Assembly: GCA_038145245.1 (NCBI GenBank)
Contig: JAYQPI010000001.1
Span: 1 to 64,000 of the forward strand
From: Fontibacterium sp038145245
GTDB taxonomy: Bacteria; Pseudomonadota; Alphaproteobacteria; Pelagibacterales; Pelagibacteraceae
Reading direction: 5' to 3'
DNA length: 64,000 bases
Position numbers and translations under genes: made by a program
Shown here: positions 1 to 8,442 of the stretch, in pieces
Layout of the letters: the number at the start of each line of letters is the position of its first letter
Numbering within the stretch: position 1 is the first letter of the stretch
The notes under the pieces: model-generated
Seen by the model: only the letters and a program-made list of their open reading frames with translations
Told to the model about the DNA's origin: nothing
Databases searched by the model: none

Positions 1-15
1 GTTTTGTGAAAAATT

Positions 16-101
16 GGAGGGGTGACCGAGTGGTTAAAGGTGACGGTCTGTAAAACCGTTGGCTCCGGCCTACGAAGGTTCGAATCCTTCCCCCTCCACC
101 A
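16..101 (+). tRNA. tRNA-Tyr (GTA)
   Basis: Seven-base acceptor stem GGAGGGG (16-22) pairs with CCCCTCC (91-97), followed by discriminator A and an encoded CCA. The anticodon loop CTGTAAA gives anticodon GTA for tyrosine. There is a long variable arm, as expected for class II tRNA-Tyr. It lies upstream of tRNA-Gly and tuf, so the transcript probably begins outside the window. No independent promoter is visible because only 15 bases precede it. Confidence 0.96.
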
Positions 102-166
102 AGAGGGAGTGTTTAAAGAAAAGAATTGATGGCAACGAAATAAAATTAGGAGTAAGGTTTGGTTAC

Positions 167-240
167 GCGGGTGTAGTTCAATGGTAGAACTCCAGCCTTC
201 CAAGCTGGTTGTGAGAGTTCGATTCTCTTCACCCGCTCCA
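167..240 (+). tRNA. tRNA-Gly (TCC)
   Basis: Acceptor stem GCGGGTG (167-173) pairs with CACCCGC (230-236), followed by T and an encoded CCA. The anticodon stem CCAGC/GCTGG closes the loop CTTCCAA, giving anticodon TCC, which reads GGA and GGG. It sits 41 bases before tuf and is probably cut from a shared tRNA-tuf precursor. The 65 bases separating it from tRNA-Tyr hold nothing I recognise. Confidence 0.96.
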
Positions 241-281
241 GATTAAAATTAATAATAAACTGAGAGGTGTAGAAAAAGTAA

Positions 282-1469
282 ATGTCTAAGGAAAAATTTC
301 AAAGAACGAAACCACATTGTAATATTGGTACTATTGGTCATGTCGATCATGGTAAAACAACTTTAACAGCCGCGATCACAAAAGTTCTTGCAAAAACTGG
401 AGGAGCAAAATTTGTTGCTTACGATCAGATTGATAAAACACCTGAAGAAAAAGCAAGAGGTATTACTATTTCTACAGCTCACGTTGAATATGAAACAGGA
501 AAACGTCACTACGCACACGTTGACTGTCCTGGACATGCCGATTATGTAAAAAACATGATCACAGGTGCTGCACAAATGGATGGAGCAATTTTAGTTGTGA
601 ATGCAGCAGATGGTCCTATGCCACAAACTAGAGAACATATTCTTTTAGCAAGACAAGTTGGAGTTCCAGCTCTTGTTGTTTTTCTAAATAAAGTTGACAC
701 TGTTAATGACAAAGAACTTTTAGATTTAGTTGAAATGGAGATCAGAGAGTTATTAACTTCTTATGGTTATCCTGGAGATAAAACTCCAATTGTTAAAGGA
801 TCAGCATTAAAAGCAATCGAAGGTGATGCTGAACTTGGTGAAAAACCAATTCTTGCATTAATGGATGCTGTCGATGCATTTATTCCGCAACCAAATAGAC
901 CAAAAGACAAAGCATTCTTAATGCCAATAGAAGATGTGTTTTCTATTTCTGGTCGAGGAACAGTTGTTACAGGTAGAATTGAGTCAGGTGTGATTAAAAC
1001 TGGTGAAGAAATGGAAATCATCGGAATTAGAGCTACACAAAAATCTGTATGTACTGGTGTTGAAATGTTTAGAAAACTTTTAGACTCGGGTGAAGCAGGA
1101 GATAACGTTGGTATTCTTTTAAGAGGAATTGAACGTGATCAAGTAGAAAGAGGGCAAGTTTTGGCCAAGCCAGGATCTATTAAACCTCACACAAAATTTG
1201 AAGCTCAAGCTTATATTCTAAAAAAAGAAGAGGGTGGAAGACACACTCCATTCTTTACTAAATATCGTCCTCAGTTCTATTTTAGAACTACAGACGTTAC
1301 AGGAGAAGTTGCATTACCAGCAGGCGTCGAAATGATTATGCCAGGCGATGATGCGAAAATGACTGTTACTTTAATCACTCCAATTGCGATGGATAATAAT
1401 TTAAAATTTGCGATTAGAGAAGGAGGAAGAACCGTAGGAGCTGGAGTAGTTACTAAGATTATAGAATAA
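282..1469 (+). CDS. tuf: Elongation factor Tu
   Basis: GTPase that delivers aminoacyl-tRNA to the ribosomal A site in the cytoplasm. At 395 residues it is full length. Visible GTP-binding motifs are GHVDHGKT (19-26), DCPGH (81-85) and NKVD (136-139), followed by the two beta-barrel domains. The start follows a weak purine-rich GAGAGGT 13 bases upstream. It lies between tRNA-Gly and tRNA-Trp, the classical tufB-like position. There is no second copy after fusA in this window, where many bacteria carry tufA, so this may be the only tuf gene; that cannot be settled without the rest of the genome. Confidence 0.99.
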   Translation: MSKEKFQRTKPHCNIGTIGHVDHGKTTLTAAITKVLAKTGGAKFVAYDQIDKTPEEKARGITISTAHVEYETGKRHYAHVDCPGHADYVKNMITGAAQMDGAILVVNAADGPMPQTREHILLARQVGVPALVVFLNKVDTVNDKELLDLVEMEIRELLTSYGYPGDKTPIVKGSALKAIEGDAELGEKPILALMDAVDAFIPQPNRPKDKAFLMPIEDVFSISGRGTVVTGRIESGVIKTGEEMEIIGIRATQKSVCTGVEMFRKLLDSGEAGDNVGILLRGIERDQVERGQVLAKPGSIKPHTKFEAQAYILKKEEGGRHTPFFTKYRPQFYFRTTDVTGEVALPAGVEMIMPGDDAKMTVTLITPIAMDNNLKFAIREGGRTVGAGVVTKIIE

Positions 1470-1474
1470 ATCTT

Positions 1475-1550
1475 AGGAGTGTAGCTCAATTGGTAGAGCG
1501 CCGGTCTCCAAAACCGGAGGTTGCGGGTTCAAGTCCCTCCACTCCTGCCA
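1475..1550 (+). tRNA. tRNA-Trp (CCA)
   Basis: Acceptor stem AGGAGTG (1475-1481) pairs with CACTCCT (1540-1546), then discriminator G and an encoded CCA. The stem CCGGT/ACCGG closes the loop CTCCAAA, giving anticodon CCA for the single tryptophan codon. It begins five bases after the tuf stop and ends 13 bases before secE. The tuf-trnW-secE order is common in bacteria, and the tRNA must be excised from the polycistronic mRNA. Confidence 0.97.
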
Positions 1551-1563
1551 CAGATTATAAAAT

Positions 1564-1749
1564 ATGTTTAATCCTATTCAATTTTTGAGATCTGTTAAGC
1601 AGGAGGCTTTAAAAATATCTTGGCCAACAAGAAAAGAAACTACTATTGGAGCATTAACTGTTTTTGTTATGTCTGTAATAGCAGCCTTATTTTTTTTGTT
1701 ACTAGATCAAATTTTTAAATTTGGTTTAAATTATTTATTGGGAATTTAA
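1564..1749 (+). CDS. secE: Preprotein translocase subunit SecE
   Basis: Small subunit of the SecYEG channel that clamps SecY in the inner membrane. The 61-residue protein has the conserved amphipathic segment with the WPTRKET motif at about residues 20-26, then one transmembrane helix at roughly 28-48. This is the short single-helix form, unlike the three-helix enterobacterial protein. It lies three bases ahead of nusG, the usual secE-nusG pairing. SecY is encoded about 23 kb downstream. Confidence 0.96.
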   Translation: MFNPIQFLRSVKQEALKISWPTRKETTIGALTVFVMSVIAALFFLLLDQIFKFGLNYLLGI

Positions 1750-1752
1750 TTT

Positions 1753-2280
1753 ATGATGAAATGGTATATTATTCAGGCTCATTCAGGAGCGGAAAAAAAA
1801 GTTGCCAGTCTTATTCCTGAAAAATTAGAAAAAGAGGGTTTAGCTCATCATTTTGAGCAGACATTGGTTCCAACACATGAAGTTACTGAAGTAAAAAAAG
1901 GTAAAAGAACTACTTCCGAAAAAAAATATTTCCCAGGCTATTTTTTAGCTAAGCTTGATATGAATGATCAAGTTTATCATTTGATTAAATCAATTAAAAG
2001 AATTACAGGGTTTTTAGGTGTTCCTGGAAAACCCACTCCAATATCTGAAGCTGAGGTTACAAAGATTATGGGAAAAATTGAAGACGGGGCCCTTAAACCT
2101 TCAACTAGTATAAGTTTTGATATCGGAGAACAGGTAAGAGTATGTGATGGACCCTTTGCGTCATTTAGTGGCTTGGTAGAAGGAGTAGATGAAGAAAAGT
2201 CTAGACTAAAGGTTTCTGTTTCGATATTTGGTAGGCCCACACCTGTTGAGTTAGAATATGGGCAGGTAGAAAAAATTTAA
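1753..2280 (+). CDS. nusG: Transcription termination/antitermination factor NusG
   Basis: RNA polymerase elongation factor that binds the clamp through its N-terminal domain and Rho or ribosomal S10 through its KOW domain. The 175-residue protein begins with the typical WYIIQAHSGAEKKV segment. The NGN domain fills roughly residues 1-115, and the KOW motif is around 125-160 (IGEQVRVCDGPFASFSG). A start three bases later (second ATG) is equally possible. Stop-to-start spacing to rplK is two bases. Confidence 0.98.
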   Translation: MMKWYIIQAHSGAEKKVASLIPEKLEKEGLAHHFEQTLVPTHEVTEVKKGKRTTSEKKYFPGYFLAKLDMNDQVYHLIKSIKRITGFLGVPGKPTPISEAEVTKIMGKIEDGALKPSTSISFDIGEQVRVCDGPFASFSGLVEGVDEEKSRLKVSVSIFGRPTPVELEYGQVEKI

Positions 2281-2282
2281 GT

Positions 2283-2708
2283 ATGGCTAAAGAAGTTTCA
2301 GGTATTTTAAAATTACAAATTAAAGGTGGACAAGCTAATCCAGCTCCACCAGTAGGACCTGCTCTTGGACAAAGAGGAGTTAATATCATGGAGTTTTGTA
2401 AATCATTTAATGACAAAACTAAATCTTTGATGGGACAGCCAGTTCCAGTTGTTATTACTATATATAAAGATAAAAAATTTGATTTTATAATCAAGACTCC
2501 ACCAGCTTCTTTTTTGATTAAGGAAGCTATTAAACTTAAAAGCGGTTCTAAAGAACCAGGAAGAAATATTGTTGCATCTATTACCAAAGCACAACTTAAA
2601 AAAATTGCAGAGATTAAAATGAAAGATCTTAATGCTTTTAATATTGAGCAAGCAATTAAAATTATTGCTGGATCAGCAAGATCAATGGGGGTTGAAGTTA
2701 AAGATTAA
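2283..2708 (+). CDS. rplK: 50S ribosomal protein L11
   Basis: L11 binds the GTPase-associated region of 23S rRNA and is needed for sensing uncharged tRNA by RelA-type enzymes. It is 141 residues, the normal length, with the proline-rich GGQANPAPPVGPALGQRG stretch near the N-terminus. The stop overlaps the rplA start (TAATG). With only two bases after nusG, there is no room for the L1-binding leader that controls this operon in enterobacteria. Confidence 0.99.
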   Translation: MAKEVSGILKLQIKGGQANPAPPVGPALGQRGVNIMEFCKSFNDKTKSLMGQPVPVVITIYKDKKFDFIIKTPPASFLIKEAIKLKSGSKEPGRNIVASITKAQLKKIAEIKMKDLNAFNIEQAIKIIAGSARSMGVEVKD

Positions 2709-3400
2709 TGTCAAAAAAACATTCAAAAAGATATTTAGCTTTAATTAAAGGTCACGATAAGACTAAAGAATTAGCCTTATCTGAGGCAATTAAATTATTA
2801 AAAACAAAATCAAATACAAAATTTCCAGAATCTATGGAAGCTATTTTCTTTTTAAATGTTGATAAAGCTAAGGCAGATCAAAATTTAAGAACAGTAGTAG
2901 ATTTACCAAATGGTAATGGAAGAAAAGTTAAGGTTGCAGTTATTTGTGGTAATGACAAATTAAACGAAGCAAAATCCTCAGGCGCTGAAATTGCTGGATC
3001 AGAAGATTTAATTAATGAGATTAATTCTGGTAAGGTAAATTTTGATGTACTAATCTCAACACCAGATATGATGGCAAAAGTTGGAAAATTAGGAAAAGTT
3101 CTAGGACCTAAAGGATTAATGCCAAATCCAAAGTTAGGCACTGTTGCTAAAGATATAAAATCTACTGTTGATGCAATTAAGAAAGGTAGAATTGAAATCA
3201 AATGCGATAAAGATGGAAATTTAGGTCTATCAATTGGAAAAGTTAAATTTTCTGACAAAGAGTTAACAGAAAATTTTAAGAGTGTTTATGAGGTTGTTTC
3301 AAAAGAAAAACCAACTGGTATTAAAGGAAATTTTATTAATTCAATTTACTTGTCTACAACTATGGGGCCTTCAGTTAAACTTCAACTTTCTAGCTTATAA
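2708..3400 (+). CDS. rplA: 50S ribosomal protein L1
   Basis: L1 forms the mobile stalk that moves deacylated tRNA out of the E site. The 230-residue length is normal. The signature around GKLGKVLGPKGLMPNPKLGT is present near residues 125-145. It overlaps rplK and rplJ by one base each (TAATG at both ends), indicating tight translational coupling. The usual long rplA-rplJ leader that binds the L10-L12 complex is absent. Confidence 0.99.
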   Translation: MSKKHSKRYLALIKGHDKTKELALSEAIKLLKTKSNTKFPESMEAIFFLNVDKAKADQNLRTVVDLPNGNGRKVKVAVICGNDKLNEAKSSGAEIAGSEDLINEINSGKVNFDVLISTPDMMAKVGKLGKVLGPKGLMPNPKLGTVAKDIKSTVDAIKKGRIEIKCDKDGNLGLSIGKVKFSDKELTENFKSVYEVVSKEKPTGIKGNFINSIYLSTTMGPSVKLQLSSL

Positions 3401-3909
3401 TGAATAGAGAACAAAAAAATATATATGTGAACGATTTAAAATCTGTGATCGCAGCTAATGAAGGAATTTTAGTTTACCATTACGAGGGCATTACTGTTAA
3501 AGATTTAGAAAGTCTTCGTACCAAAATGAGAGAAAGTGGTGCTTTCTTAAAAATTACAAAAAATAGAATTACAAAAATTGCTCTTAAGGGGTCTAAAGCT
3601 GAAAAATTAGAAAAATTTTTTAAAGGACCAACTGCCATAGCATGTTCAAAAGATCCAATTACTCTTGCAAAAACTTTAGTTACTTTCTCAAAAGATAATC
3701 AAAAACTAAAAATTCTTGGTGGTTTAATGGATGAGAAGCTTTTAGAGCCCTCTGACGTCGCTCATATAGCAACATTACCTACATTAAATGAAGCAAGAGC
3801 TAAAATTGTAGGTATTTTAGCCGCACCAGCCCAAAAAATTGCAAGTATTTTGCTTGCACCAAGCGCAAAAATAGTTAATTTGATGCACGCTAAAAATTTA
3901 AAAAATTAA
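3400..3909 (+). CDS. rplJ: 50S ribosomal protein L10
   Basis: L10 anchors L7/L12 dimers to 23S rRNA at the base of the stalk. The protein has 169 residues. The N-terminal rRNA-binding domain contains the typical GILVYHYEGITVKDLESLR region, and the C-terminal helix that carries L12 dimers (AAPAQKIASILLAPSAKIV) is intact. Its start overlaps the rplA stop, so no autoregulatory leader separates them. It is followed by a 19-base gap before rplL, one of the longer spacers in this cluster. Confidence 0.98.
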   Translation: MNREQKNIYVNDLKSVIAANEGILVYHYEGITVKDLESLRTKMRESGAFLKITKNRITKIALKGSKAEKLEKFFKGPTAIACSKDPITLAKTLVTFSKDNQKLKILGGLMDEKLLEPSDVAHIATLPTLNEARAKIVGILAAPAQKIASILLAPSAKIVNLMHAKNLKN

Positions 3910-3916
3910 ACCCACT

Positions 3917-3920
3917 AGGA
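3917..3920 (+). promoter_or_regulatory. Shine-Dalgarno site for rplL
   Basis: AGGA lies eight bases before the rplL ATG, inside the 19-base rplJ-rplL gap. Most neighbouring genes start within 2-5 bases of the previous stop and have no such site between the genes. An independent ribosome entry site here fits the known need for several copies of L7/L12 per ribosome. Confidence 0.5.
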
Positions 3921-3928
3921 TATTCAAA

Positions 3929-4306
3929 ATGCCAGACTTAAATAAAATTGTAGAAGAATTATCAAAACTAACTGTTGTAGAAGCAGCAGAACTTTCAAAA
4001 ACTTTAGAAGAAAAATGGGGAGTGTCAGCAGCAGCTCCAGTTGCAGCAGCAGCTCCAGCAGCAGCAGCAGGCGCAGCAGCACCAGGAGAAGAAAAAAATG
4101 ATTTCATAGTTAATCTTGTTTCATCAGGCGATAATAAGATTGGTGTTATTAAAGAAGTACGAGCGTTTACTGGGTTAGGTTTAAAAGAAGCTAAAGATTT
4201 AGTTGAAGGTGCACCAAAACAACTTAAAGCTGGCGTTAGCAAAAAAGATGCTGACGATGTGAAAAAGAAACTTGAAGCAGTTGGCGCAAAAGTAGAACTT
4301 AAGTAA
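3929..4306 (+). CDS. rplL: 50S ribosomal protein L7/L12
   Basis: L7/L12 forms the flexible stalk that recruits translational GTPases. The 125-residue protein has an N-terminal dimerisation domain, an alanine-rich hinge at about residues 34-52 encoded by GCA/GCT codon runs, and the globular C-terminal domain with KIGVIKEVRAFTGLGLKEAK. The alanine-codon run is a compositional repeat, not a separate element. A hairpin follows the gene before rpoB. Confidence 0.99.
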   Translation: MPDLNKIVEELSKLTVVEAAELSKTLEEKWGVSAAAPVAAAAPAAAAGAAAPGEEKNDFIVNLVSSGDNKIGVIKEVRAFTGLGLKEAKDLVEGAPKQLKAGVSKKDADDVKKKLEAVGAKVELK

Positions 4307-4324
4307 ATTTAAATTTTTTTTTAA

Positions 4325-4348
4325 AGCCGAATAATAAAATATTCGGTT
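4325..4348 (+). terminator. rplL-rpoB intergenic hairpin, probable attenuator
   Basis: CCGAATA (4327-4333) and TATTCGG (4340-4346) form a perfect seven-base stem with a six-base ATAAAA loop, extendable by a G-U and an A-T pair. It fills most of the 50-base gap between rplL and rpoB. The following bases TTAATAAAC are not a clean T-tract, so partial termination or RNA processing is more likely than full termination. In Escherichia coli the same junction carries an attenuator and an RNase III site; the position match is known, the function here is inference. Confidence 0.6.
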
Positions 4349-4356
4349 AATAAACT

Positions 4357-7300
4357 ATGTTGTTATCTTTTACAGATAAAAAAAAAGTTAGAAAAAGTTT
4401 TGGCAAATTAGAAAATATACTTAACATTCCAGATTTAATTGAAGTTCAAGTTAATTCTTATAAAAATTTTTTAGAGGCAAACACAGAACATAAAGTTGAT
4501 TCTGGGATTACAAAAGTATTTAAAGATATTTTTCCAATTGAAGAGTTTTCTGGACTTGCGACGATTGAATACATTTCTTATCGATTTGAAAAACCAAAAT
4601 ATACTGTTGAAGAATGCAATCAAAGAGGTCTTACATATTCAGCAGCATTAAAAGCAACGTTAAGATTAGTTGCGTATGACATCAATGAAGAAAAACAAAC
4701 TAAACAAGTTTTATCAGCAAAAGAACAAGAAGTTTATATGAGCGATATTCCTCTTATGACTCCAAGGGGAACATTTGTTGTGAATGGTATAGAGAGGGTT
4801 TGTGTAAATCAAATGCACAGAAGTCCTGGAGTATTTTTTGATCATGATAAAGGAAAAACTCATTCTAGTGGAAAATTATTATTTAGCTGCAGAGTTATTC
4901 CATACAGAGGATCTTGGTTAGATTTTGAATATGATACTAAAGATATTTTAAATTTTAGGATTGATCGTAAAAGAAAGTTACCAGTAACAACTTTATTAAT
5001 GGCTCTTGGTTATAATCGAGATGATATTCTAAGTCTTTTTTACGAAAATATTAGATATGATTTAACTTCAGAAGATGAGTGGAAAACAAAATTTATACCT
5101 GAAAATTTTAGGAATTATAAATTAAAAAATGATCTTATTAATGCTGAAACTAAAAAAGTAATTATAAAAAAAGATACAAAAATTTTGTATCCGATGGCAT
5201 TAAAATTAAAGAAAGAAGGACTTAATAATTATTTAGTTAAGACTCCTGATTTGTTTGGTAAGTATTTAGCCAATGATATTATTAATGAAAAAACAGGAGA
5301 AGTTATCGCTGAATCTGGCGACGAAATAACTAACGATTTAATAACTAAGCTTACAGATCTCAAAACAAAAACAATTTATCTACTTGATATTGATGGCGTA
5401 AATAGAGGACCATTCCTAAGAAATACCTTAACTATTGATAAAAATCTTAATCAAGATGAAGCTAGCATGGACATTTATCGTGTTTTAAGACCAGGTGAGC
5501 CACCAACTATAGAAACAGCTAAAAATTTATTTGGTAACCTATTCTTTAATCATACAAGATATGACCTTTCAGAAACAGGTCGTGTAAAAATGAATGCGAG
5601 AATGGACCTTGATTGCGATCCAAAATTAACCGTTCTAAGAAAAGAAGACATCGTTACAATCGTTAAGCATATGCTAGACCTCAAAGACGGTAAAGGCGAA
5701 GTAGATGACATTGATCATCTTGGAAATCGTAGACTTAGATCGGTTGGAGAGCTTGTAGAAAATCAATTTAGAATTGGACTAATAAGAATGGAAAGAGCCA
5801 TTAAAGAAAAAATGGCTTCTGTTGAAATCGATTCAGTAATGCCACAAGATTTAATTAACGCAAAACCAATAGCAGCCTGTCTTAAAGAATTCTTTGGAAC
5901 TTCTCCATTATCTCAATTTATGGATCAAACAAATCCACTTGCTGAAATTACTCATAAAAGAAGAGTATCAGCTCTTGGACCAGGAGGATTAAATAGAGAA
6001 AGAGCAGGATTTGAAGTTCGTGATGTTCACCCAACACATTACGGAAGAATATGTCCGATCGAGACGCCGGAAGGACCAAATATTGGATTAATTAATAGTC
6101 TAGCAACTTATTCAAGAATTAATAAATACGGCTTCATTGAAAGCCCTTATAGAAAAGTTGTTAATGGAAAAGTTACAAAGGAGATACATTATTTATCCGC
6201 TATGGAAGAAGGTAAATATACAATCGCTCAAGCTAACTCTCCTTTAAGCAAAGAAAATACTTTTGTTGATGATTTAGTTTCTTGCAGAAAATCATTAGGA
6301 TTTGAATTAGCAAAACCTGAAAATGTTGACTTTATGGACGTTTCACCAAAACAGGTTGTGTCAGTTGCTGCAGCTTTAATTCCATTTTTAGAAAATGATG
6401 ATGCTAATAGAGCGTTAATGGGATCGAATATGATGAGACAAGCCGTTCCTTTAATTAAAAATGAATCTCCATTAGTTGGAACAGGAATAGAAAAAGATGT
6501 TGCAGTAGATTCTGGCGCAACATTAGTTGCAAAAAGAGATGGAGTTGTAGATAAAATTGATGGAAAAAGAATTGTTGTAAGGGTAACTAGCGAGAAAGAT
6601 CTTACAAAATCTGGCGTTGATATTTACAATTTAAGCAAATTTCAAAGATCCAACCAGAATACATGCATCAATCAAAGACCATTAGTTAAAGTTGGAGATA
6701 AAATTAGAAAAGGCGATGTTATTGCTGATGGTCCTTCAACTCAATTTGGAGAATTAGCCTTAGGTAAGAATGTGATGGTAGCATTTATGCCATGGCGTGG
6801 TTACAATTTTGAGGACTCTATTTTAATTTCAGAAAGATGTGTGACTGATGATGTTTTTACATCAATTCATATTGAAGAATATAGCGTTATGGCAAGAGAT
6901 ACAAAACTTGGTCCTGAAGAAATTACAAGAGATATTCCAAACACTGCTGAGGAAAATTTAATTAATTTAGATGAATCTGGCGTTGTTTATGTGGGAGCAG
7001 AAGTTAAACCTGGAGATATATTAGTTGGTAAAGTTACTCCAAAGGGAGATTCACCAGTAAATGCTGAAGAAAAATTATTAAGAGCAATTTTCGGTGAAAA
7101 AGCAATTGATGTTAGAGATACTTCTTTAAAAATGCCTTCTGGAACTAACGGAGTTGTAGTTGAAGTAAGAGTATTTAATAGACATGGAATTGAAAAAGAT
7201 GAAAGAGCAATTTCAATTGAAAGAGCTGAAATTGAGTCAGTACAAAATGACAAGAATGCAGAAGAAGAAATATTAGAGTCTAATATTAAAGCCAGAGTAA

Positions 7301-8439
7301 AAAATACATTAATTTCTAATAAACTAGATGAAGATTTTAAATCTTTAAAAAAAGGTACAGCATTATCAGAAGAGAATTTATTTGAATTAACAGCAAATGA
7401 ACTCTTTAAATTAGTTATAGAAGATAAAAAAATTCAAGCAAACTTAACAATTTTAAAAGAACAATTTGTTAAAGCTAAAAAAGATATTCAAACAAGATTT
7501 GAAGACCAAGTAGATAAAATTCAAAAAGGAGATGATTTGTTACCTGGTGTAATGAAAATGGTAAAAGTTTTTGTTGCTATGAAAAGAAAGCTTCAAGCTG
7601 GAGATAAAATGGCGGGAAGACATGGTAACAAAGGTGTTATAAGCCGAATTGTTCCTGTTGAAGATATGCCATACATGAAAGATGGTAGACCAGTAGACAT
7701 CGTTTTAAATCCTTTAGGCGTGCCAAGTCGTATGAATGTTGGTCAAATTTTAGAAACACATTTAGGATGGGCATGCTCTGAAATGGGGGAGAAAATTAAA
7801 AAATTAATAGAAGATGTTCAAAAAAATTCTTCTAAAAAAGATGAATTAAAAAGTTATTTAGGAAAAATTTATAAAGGTGATGTGGCTAATGAAATTAACA
7901 ATTTATCAGATTTAGAGCTAAATGAACTTAGTTATAATTTATCAAGTGGTGTTCCTATAGCTACACCTGTTTTTGATGGTGCTAGCGTAAATAATGTTAC
8001 TGAAATGTTAAAATTTTGTGGATTACCTGAATCTGGCCAGACAGATTTGTACGATGGTAGAACAGGTGAAAAAATTGATCGTCAGGTCACAGTTGGAATT
8101 ATTTATATGTTAAAATTAGCTCATATGGTTGATGATAAAATTCATGCTCGTTCTACAGGTCCATATAGTTTGGTTACACAACAGCCTTTAGGAGGAAAAG
8201 CTCAATTTGGAGGTCAAAGATTTGGTGAAATGGAAGTTTGGGCATTAGAGGCATATGGCGCTGCTTATACATTACAAGAAATTTTAACAATCAAATCGGA
8301 TGATGTTGCTGGTAGAACAAAAGTTTACGAAACAATTGTAAAAGGTGATGATGATTTTGAGTCAGGAGTACCAGAGTCATTCAATGTCTTAATTAAAGAA
8401 ATTAGATCTTTAGGTTTAAATATTGAATTAACAAATTAA
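4357..8439 (+). CDS. rpoB: RNA polymerase subunit beta
   Basis: Catalytic subunit that with beta-prime forms the RNA polymerase active cleft. The 1360-residue length is typical. Visible landmarks are the rifampicin-region segment LSQFMDQTNPLAEITHKRR (around 515-535) with no obvious resistance-type change, ETPEGPNIGL (about 569-578), and DKMAGRHGNKG (about 1084-1094), which contributes active-site residues. It ends with the beta anchor region that packs against beta-prime. The stop is three bases before rpoC. Expression relative to the ribosomal genes may be set by the upstream hairpin. Confidence 0.99.
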   Translation: MLLSFTDKKKVRKSFGKLENILNIPDLIEVQVNSYKNFLEANTEHKVDSGITKVFKDIFPIEEFSGLATIEYISYRFEKPKYTVEECNQRGLTYSAALKATLRLVAYDINEEKQTKQVLSAKEQEVYMSDIPLMTPRGTFVVNGIERVCVNQMHRSPGVFFDHDKGKTHSSGKLLFSCRVIPYRGSWLDFEYDTKDILNFRIDRKRKLPVTTLLMALGYNRDDILSLFYENIRYDLTSEDEWKTKFIPENFRNYKLKNDLINAETKKVIIKKDTKILYPMALKLKKEGLNNYLVKTPDLFGKYLANDIINEKTGEVIAESGDEITNDLITKLTDLKTKTIYLLDIDGVNRGPFLRNTLTIDKNLNQDEASMDIYRVLRPGEPPTIETAKNLFGNLFFNHTRYDLSETGRVKMNARMDLDCDPKLTVLRKEDIVTIVKHMLDLKDGKGEVDDIDHLGNRRLRSVGELVENQFRIGLIRMERAIKEKMASVEIDSVMPQDLINAKPIAACLKEFFGTSPLSQFMDQTNPLAEITHKRRVSALGPGGLNRERAGFEVRDVHPTHYGRICPIETPEGPNIGLINSLATYSRINKYGFIESPYRKVVNGKVTKEIHYLSAMEEGKYTIAQANSPLSKENTFVDDLVSCRKSLGFELAKPENVDFMDVSPKQVVSVAAALIPFLENDDANRALMGSNMMRQAVPLIKNESPLVGTGIEKDVAVDSGATLVAKRDGVVDKIDGKRIVVRVTSEKDLTKSGVDIYNLSKFQRSNQNTCINQRPLVKVGDKIRKGDVIADGPSTQFGELALGKNVMVAFMPWRGYNFEDSILISERCVTDDVFTSIHIEEYSVMARDTKLGPEEITRDIPNTAEENLINLDESGVVYVGAEVKPGDILVGKVTPKGDSPVNAEEKLLRAIFGEKAIDVRDTSLKMPSGTNGVVVEVRVFNRHGIEKDERAISIERAEIESVQNDKNAEEEILESNIKARVKNTLISNKLDEDFKSLKKGTALSEENLFELTANELFKLVIEDKKIQANLTILKEQFVKAKKDIQTRFEDQVDKIQKGDDLLPGVMKMVKVFVAMKRKLQAGDKMAGRHGNKGVISRIVPVEDMPYMKDGRPVDIVLNPLGVPSRMNVGQILETHLGWACSEMGEKIKKLIEDVQKNSSKKDELKSYLGKIYKGDVANEINNLSDLELNELSYNLSSGVPIATPVFDGASVNNVTEMLKFCGLPESGQTDLYDGRTGEKIDRQVTVGIIYMLKLAHMVDDKIHARSTGPYSLVTQQPLGGKAQFGGQRFGEMEVWALEAYGAAYTLQEILTIKSDDVAGRTKVYETIVKGDDDFESGVPESFNVLIKEIRSLGLNIELTN

Positions 8440-8442
8440 AAT

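Noticed and set aside
4028..4090. GCA-rich tandem repeat
   Set aside because: It encodes the alanine hinge of L7/L12 and is explained by protein sequence.
7260..7520. Possible insertion in rpoB because of a Lys/Glu-rich stretch
   Set aside because: The stretch corresponds to the normal variable segment between conserved beta regions and the reading frame is intact.
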